Of a DNA stretch of 64,000 bases, positions 58,601 to 64,000 are shown in pieces; position 1 is the first letter of the stretch; every line of letters begins with the position of its first letter. Below the pieces are notes generated by a model. It was not told the origin of the DNA, did not search any database, and was given only the letters and a program-made list of their open reading frames with translations. Origin of the DNA: Diospyros lotus (taxonomy: Eukaryota; Streptophyta; Magnoliopsida; Ericales; Ebenaceae). Location: contig NC_068352.1 of the NCBI RefSeq assembly GCF_014633365.1, positions 18,447,310 to 18,511,309 of the forward strand, read 5' to 3'. Both the position numbers and the translations under genes were made by a program.

Positions 58601-60835
58601 CTTTCATAGTAGAACAATCACCAAAGTTGACAGTAGAATGAAAATCTTCATTTAAATTTGAAAAAGAAGACTTACTTCCACTCATGTGGTTGTTACAACC
58701 TGTATCCACATACCAAATATCTGACTCGGTCTTTTCTTCTTGAACAACCATCAACAACGTTTATGCTATTAGATTAGAATAACAATGACACCAACACCAA
58801 GAGGGGGGTGAATTGGGTTGTTTTAAAAATTTTTATTGAACTTGAAAATCCTTTTGATGAAAAATGATATTTTAGTGAAAGTGAGGATTAATGAAATGCT
58901 TGGAACAATAAATGAAACAAAGAGCACAAGCAAATAAGAGACACAACGATATATAATGGTTTGACTTAAACCAAGCCTAATCCACTCCCTTAGCTCCTCA
59001 CTAAGGATTTTTCATTCAATCCACTAAAAGCCTCCTATCTCTCCGGATAGGCCCTCTAGCAACAAGCTAGGAGATTACAACCTCTTACTTAGACAAGCAA
59101 GCTCTCTAGCACCAAGTTAGGTATTTCAACCCCTTGCTTCAACAAGTAAGTCCTTTAGCACAACAAGCTAGGAAAATCAAGAATAATACAAAAGAAGAGG
59201 ATCTAAGAGTAGACACTCTTAGTTACAAGATCTCTCAATATAAATACTAGGTTTGAACAAAATAATACAAATGATAATCAAAGCCTTTAGAGAGAAAAAT
59301 GAAGCACACATGAAACAATTAAGCTCTTGAAAGAATGAACACTTGTAAGCTTGAAATCAATCCTCTTGGTTGTGTTGATTCATCCCTTTGATCTCTATTT
59401 ATAGTGCATCTCGAGCCCATTCAAAAAATATAGCCATTGGAGACTTGAATAGTGGAGAATCTAGTCGTTGGAAGTTGTCTGCAACATAAACTGTCGACAG
59501 TTTCTTAGGAATTGTCGACATCCTTGATGCAGAGACTGCCGACATTTAGATATCGAGAGCAAGATTTGCAATTGTCGACATTTTCTATTTATGATTAAAA
59601 AGAACTCTTTGATATATAAAACTTCCTTTCTCCCTTTTTGATTTCTTAATATTGAAAATATGTTTAACATGATATCAAGTAAAAAGAATTTTGGGAAAAC
59701 ATATTTAAATGATGATATTGATTTAGATAACATTTTGATTTTTGTAAAATGGTTTTTAGATTGAAACCAAAACGTATGTAAATATATTCTACCAAGCAAA
59801 CCATTTGAATTGATCTTTAGGCCATTCGAATTGATCATCATCAAAACTTAAAGCAAAGAAGCAATTTATCATCTGCTTCCTTCTTGTCTTCCACGAAGTT
59901 TGAATTCTCCCCTTTTTCTTTATCATTAGGTAGCCTAGAATAACATTTAGAAGCATAATGACCATATTTATGACATCTATAGCACTCTACCTTAGATTTG
60001 TCATGATCCCAACCTCTTCCTTTGCCTCCAAATTGGTTATTATTGGCTTTGAAATTTCTGTTGCCATCTCTATTTCTACTACCATTTTTATTTTTGTGAT
60101 CTCCTATTTTTCGTCCTTTACCTCTTCCTCTAAAACTGTTGGAATGAGTATTGGTAGAACCTTTCAAAGCCTATTCCTCTGCTATTGAACTTCGGTTCAT
60201 CTTCTGTTCATGGACCAACAAAGATCTCTGCAATTCATCAAGAGAGAGTGCATCTATGTCTTTTGACTATTCAATGGAGCAAACAACATAGTTAAAATCC
60301 CACGTCATAAAACGCAGAATTTTCTCTACTATGGTAACATCTTTAATTGTTTCGCCATGGCATCACAGCTTATTTGCAATCTCCATAGTCCTCCCAAAAT
60401 AGCTTGTAACAGATTCACCATCCTTCATCTGCAAAACTTCAAAATCCCTCCTCAAGGCTTGTAGCTGTGCACGCTTCACTCTAGAAGAGCCTTAATATTT
60501 TTTCTTCTTGAATCCCAGACATCCTTGGAAGTATCTTTGCAAAGAATAGTTTCTAGGATGGGACGATCAATAGCCTGAAACAAATAATTCTTGGCCTTCA
60601 AATCCTTTAACTTTAATCCTTCCAACTCTACTCTTTATGCCTCTATAAGTGCCACACTAGTTGAAGATTGTTGCCCTTCTGCAACTATCGATGCTGCAAT
60701 TGGTGTTGCCACACCAGATTCAACAACATGCCAATACCCTTTAGACCTCAAGAAGTTCTCCATCAGCATGCTCCAATGGTCATAATGACCATCAAAGCGT
60801 GGAATAGCTGGTTGGATAAAGCTTTCAGAAGTCAT
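55646..60835 (-). pseudogene. gag-pol of the complete copia element, degraded
   Basis: On the minus strand: gag starts at 60835 (PRFDGHYDHWSMLMENFLRS) with a stop at about 60635. The zinc knuckle CX2CX4HX4C (CYRCHKYGHYASKC) lies near 60050. Protease has WYVDTGCNNHM (DTG at about 58700). Integrase shows an H..H..C..C-type N-terminus (HFHYGHLS ... CEECVVGK) and DICGPV / FIDDFSRK. RT has FQLNVKSAFLHGYLEEQVFI, SLYGLKQAP and FLYVDDLI. RNase H has SYVFMLGTSVISW, and the end is ANIFTKALKRELFMKLRKLL to the stop at 55646. At least six breaks (stops, frameshifts) and an LTR insertion at 58760..59850 inactivate it. Confidence 0.9.
58760..59850 (-). mobile_element. Probable solo LTR inside gag-pro of the copia element
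   Basis: The polyprotein frame breaks after DDKLLLC and resumes at MVVQEEK, with about 1.09 kb of noncoding sequence between. The insert contains AGAGGGGGGTGAATTGGG and the 'cctcactaaggatttttcat' text also found in the LTR at 31179..33201, and several TGTCGACA-type motifs (59490..59580). Exact ends are unsure; a TTCTT/TTGTT pair could be the TSD. Confidence 0.6.
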
Positions 60836-60928
60836 TTATTCTGCTATAAAAATGAAAAGGATGAGAAAAATAAAGCTGTTGCTTTTTTATATTCTGGGGA
60901 CTCGTCTCTTGCTTTTTCTCTTATTCAA

Positions 60929-60940
60929 GCTCTGATACCA
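60929..60940 (-). other. Primer binding site, initiator tRNA-Met
   Basis: On the minus strand, TGGTATCAGAGC follows the 5' LTR end (CTTTATCA) after one base: a perfect match to the usual plant copia PBS. Confidence 0.95.
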
Positions 60941-60941
60941 C

Positions 60942-61220
60942 TGATAAAGAGAAAAGAATTACAGAGAACAGATTAATTTTTGGAAGAGAGAGAAACTTTT
61001 ATGTACACTTTATTCATCAACTGAGTTGCCTTTATATAGGCATTACAACCCACAAATCAAACTCCATGTGCATAACCACTTTCCTATTGACTAGTAATCA
61101 ACTCTCCCACTGACTCCTAAAACCCAGGGCAAACACTAATAGTAAAAACTATTGACTACGTCAACTACTAACTCATTTAATTAAATAATTCCAACAAGTA
61201 AAAAATAAGTTCTGCCAACA
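60942..61220 (-). repeat. 5' LTR of the complete copia element
   Basis: 279 bp, same ends as 55336..55614, with about 15 differences, mostly transitions. It lies next to the PBS, so it is the 5' LTR of a minus-strand element. Confidence 0.9.
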
Positions 61221-62496
61221 CACATCACCAAGCCAACCCTCAACATCCAAGAAACCTACGACCAACCGACCTTCAAATCCCAAACCTAGCACTCCCACTC
61301 ATACTCACTCTCACTCTCAAAGGTTTAGGAATGACCAACACAAAACCCTATTTTCAAAAGTTTTGTCTAGGGGTTCCTTTCCTAGTAGAAACATAAATTG
61401 GAATGAATTAGAATCCATCAAATTTGGTGAAAACTTGAAATAGGGGATTACCAATACGGGTTGGTATAAACTTTCAACCCTTGATTTTCCTGTAAACCCT
61501 AAATCCCTAGATGATTTTTATTCCAATTTACCCAAGTCTCCTATAGAAAACAAAAAAGAAGAGTATAACTTAGATAATCTTAATTTTAGATTTCATGGCA
61601 CATAATACCTTCTCACTGATGAAAGACTAGTAATCCTATTAGACCTGACACCTTGTGACAAAGTAATAGATGATTTAGTTTTAGACTATGATGAGATATG
61701 GATAACCTTCACTCATAAAAATGAAACATTTTTAGTAGTAAATCATCCAGGTTCACATGAGTTTTTAGACCCAGAAGATAGGGTCTTTCATAATTTCATC
61801 GCCACATCTATTAATATTAGTGGTAGGTTATTTTATTTTTTCACCTATTTTGACCTAGAACTTATGTGGTGTGCCATAAACAACATTCAATTCAATCTTC
61901 CTTTTTTTTTTTCCTCAAATTAATGATTTTGTTATTACAAAAACCTCTAAGCTTTTAGGGATGCTTCTTACTCTTATTCTTCAAACCATTCATGGTTCTT
62001 TGCATGGAAGATTTGTTCCTTATTCTTCTTTTGATACTTATTATAGTCATACTCTCAAAAAGAATGAGAATCAAGTTTGAAAATAGGGTCTGAAAAATGT
62101 CTTCCAAGGAAAAGAAACCATAACACCATGAAGAGGGTAATCCCTTATCCACTCAAGGTGCTGGGACTTCTCCTCCAGCACAAGAAACTTCTACTCAACC
62201 TCCTCAACCTTCATCTCAAAATCCATAAACTCCAGCTACTTCATCTCAACCTATAGTGAGGATGCCCTTAGGTGAATTCCTCACAAGCTCCATCTCGACA
62301 CTCATTAACAATCAGGAAGCTATAATAGAGAGGATAGGTAAGCTAGAGCAGAGATGACCAAAAAGTGGAAGAGGGCCTAGCTAAACTCAAAACAGCTTTA
62401 CACTCAACTAGGAGGATCAAGTCCATTGCCCAAAGAACTTCAAGAACTATAGAGGAGGAGGAAGCAAATACAAAAGAACCACCACTAGTAGAATAG

Positions 62497-62880
62497 AATT
62501 CTATGTATTTTCTTTGTTTTGTTCTTATCTGTGAAACCTTTGACATTTCAATGTATTTCTTTTAAAAGTTTAATGGAAATTTCAAGTTTCTTTTATTTTT
62601 TGTGTCTATACAAAATTTCTTGCTTCTATTCTTCATCAAACAAAATATTTAAAGGAAAGAAAATCTATTGCTAATATCCAATATGTCATAGGGAGCATTG
62701 TTATGCAACCTTTTTACTGATTGTAGGGAGACTCTTTTGCTAATGACAAAAAGAGGGAGAAAAAGTTCAAAAATAAAAAAAAGGTTAATATTTTCAGGGG
62801 GAGAGCCTCTCTATATGTTTAAAGAATAGCTCTAATAGTAATAAATGTTTTGTCATCATCAAATAGGCTCATAAATCAAA
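62497..62880 (+). mobile_element. Sirevirus 3' untranslated region with purine tracts
   Basis: It follows the env-like stop. It shares GAAAGAAAATCTATTGCTAA and later text with 14096..14330. Purine runs (AAAGAGGGAGAAAAAG at 62749, CAGGGGGAGAG at 62799) are polypurine-tract-like. The segment that should hold the final tract and LTR start (compare 14325..14445) is deleted near 62880. Confidence 0.65.
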
Positions 62881-64000
62881 AGTTAAGTTTTAATTGAGTA
62901 ATTCACACAAGTTAAAAGTTTTTTTTATTTTTTATTGAGTAATGAGTTCAAAATAATCGAGTATCCCAATGATCAAATATGTTTAAGTGAAATTTTCAAG
63001 TGTAAGTTAATCGAGTAATGCTTAGTCTATTTTAAAAATAATCGATTACAAATGTAAGAATAATCGAGTAAAGATAGAATATACTCGACTAACTTAGTCT
63101 TTATAATCGAGTATGTAATGTAATTCTTTGTCATGTCCAAAATAATTGAGTAAAGTGTTTTGTAATCGAGTCATATATCTTTCATACTTGAGTAGATTCT
63201 TCTTGTAATTAAGTAAACATAGGTTGAAAATAGGCTAGATCTCTGGACTTAAAGTTTAATCGAGTAATGATCTTCGTACTGGAGTGAGGATCTTCTTTAA
63301 TCAAGTAGATAATGCTTTGTAATCATATAGACAAAGAATTTTTCTGTAGCTAAAAAATAATCGAGTAATGGTATCTTTGTACTCGAGTAAGCATAAAAAG
63401 TAATCGATTACATAATGCATATAGTTAAGTAAAGATCAAACTTAGTTGAGTAGTGCCTAGTTTGTACTCGAGTAATGCTTGATCGATTTCAAAACATATA
63501 GCCATTACATCGCATTAAATGTATTTTGTCTTTACTTTTCAGTGCATTAAATGTTCTTCAAACAACTTGAGGATATTTTATGAATTACTAACTGTTGGTT
63601 TGAAGTTTGTAGAGATAAAAAGTGTCAGTTGTGAGACAAAACATATATTCTAATTATTTAAAATAGCTTAATAGGAACATTCAATACTGGAAAGCTATAA
63701 ATAGGAGCTGAAGCATATGAAAGAAGGTTACAACATACATCACACAACACAAGAGCTCACTATTCTTCTACATCTTATTCTCGTGAACTCGAGAGCTTTT
63801 AAAGATTATTCTATTTGAGATTTTTAAAGAGAGAGTTTTAAATTCTATATTCTGTATCTCTCTATCTTTAAAGAGAAAATATTGTTTTATTGTATCATCT
63901 TTATTTTTCTCTTGAGAAATCCTTTTCATATTCAATTGTGAAGTTTGTAAAGGTTAAGCCTTAACCTGAAAAAGGCATTGGTTGTGGTTGAACCAAGTAA
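62881..64000 (+). mobile_element. Sirevirus 3' LTR, truncated at both sides
   Basis: Its beginning is lost by deletion and its end lies beyond the window. 62890..63490 holds many AATCGAGTAA/TACTCGAGTA-type motifs about 20 to 40 bp apart. CTATAAATAGGAGCTG (63695) is the TATA region, and the transcribed part begins at about 63725 (TTACAACATACATCACACAA). The U3 arrangement is shared with 14341..14745 and echoed in 54604..55304. Confidence 0.75.

Larger units (their letters stand above)
55336..61220 (-). mobile_element. Complete Ty1/copia retrotransposon with TSD CACAT
   Basis: Two 279 bp LTRs (55336..55614, 60942..61220) end TG..CA and are flanked by CACAT on both sides (55331..55335, 61221..61225). 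The order on the minus strand is LTR, initiator-Met PBS, gag with zinc knuckle, protease, integrase, RT, RNase H, polypurine tract, LTR. The LTRs differ at about 15 positions by eye (~5%). Coding frames hold stops and a nested LTR, so it is non-autonomous now. It is the only element in the window with both LTRs, PBS and polypurine tract. Confidence 0.95.
55305..62496 (+). pseudogene. Sirevirus env-like ORF (split by a complete copia element)
   Basis: It starts at ATG 55305, is interrupted after ten codons by the copia element 55336..61220, and resumes in the same frame after the CACAT duplication. The first part is Ser/Pro/Thr/Lys-rich. The middle (about 61440..62080) has the hydrophobic and aromatic pattern of the plant retrotransposon protein family often found after pol (LDFPVNPKSLDDFYSNLP, then LLGMLLTLILQTIHGSLHG). 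The tail is Pro/Gln-rich, with a probable coiled coil (INNQEAIIERIGKLEQ) and an acidic end before the TAG at 62494. Stops (including 61442, 61610 and 62078) and changes in the tail make it non-functional. Its function in live elements is unknown; the name env-like refers to position, and no clear signal peptide or fusion peptide is visible. Confidence 0.65.

Noticed and set aside
59461..59844. 127-codon minus-strand frame between gag and protease
   Set aside because: It lies in the LTR-like insertion interrupting the copia polyprotein and has no resemblance to a gag or protease.

Overview
The window is nuclear DNA of a flowering plant, probably a eudicot. It is AT-rich, has GT-AG introns, and is almost entirely nested transposable elements (Ty1/copia, Ty3/gypsy, CACTA, Helitron). 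The species cannot be named from the sequence. Only one gene looks intact: a two-exon DUF688-family gene on the minus strand (701..2724). Other recognisable host sequence is broken or captured: an inverted, interrupted copy of the same gene (10095..14095), a LOB-domain (LBD) pseudogene (20529..21077), and exon fragments carried inside CACTA elements.

Region by region. 1..4200: the DUF688 gene, its probable 5' UTR exon and leader intron. 4200..5804: intergenic. 5805..10094: a Helitron holding a 2.6 kb solo LTR. 10095..14095: the DUF688 pseudogene, split by a CACTA element (10816..13397, TSD ACT) that carries fragments resembling a mitochondrial dihydrolipoamide dehydrogenase and an aldo-keto reductase. 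14096..14745: 3' end of a Sirevirus-like copia element. 14746..23048: remains of an old minus-strand gypsy element (3' LTR, polypurine tract, pol tail, PBS, cut 5' LTR) with the LBD pseudogene and a solo LTR between its ends. 23049..26700: a CACTA-type terminal array entered by a second Helitron made of seven ~241 bp units. 26703..29560: a 1.46 kb tandem duplication. 29561..38505: unidentified sequence holding a solo LTR that itself contains two more solo LTRs.

38506..64000 is a Sirevirus-type copia element in the plus direction, cut into pieces. Its integrase is separated from its reverse transcriptase by a gypsy-type solo LTR (39231..53121), which contains another solo LTR and a CACTA element. 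The CACTA element carries a Dicer-like (DCL2-like) fragment and contains a solo LTR with a further solo LTR inside. Downstream, the env-like ORF is split by a complete copia element (55336..61220, TSD CACAT), and the Sirevirus 3' LTR runs off the window end.

The observations that stand out most: (1) between Sirevirus pol and the env-like ORF lies a 0.7 kb region that copies the design of the LTR promoter, with reiterated TCGAGTA motifs and an identical 14 bp TATA block; (2) a CACTA element carries two exons of a DCL2-like gene, part of the silencing machinery; (3) several unrelated LTRs each carry their own reiterated short palindrome, often with a TCGA core; (4) nine LTRs with matching TSDs are solo, against one complete element.
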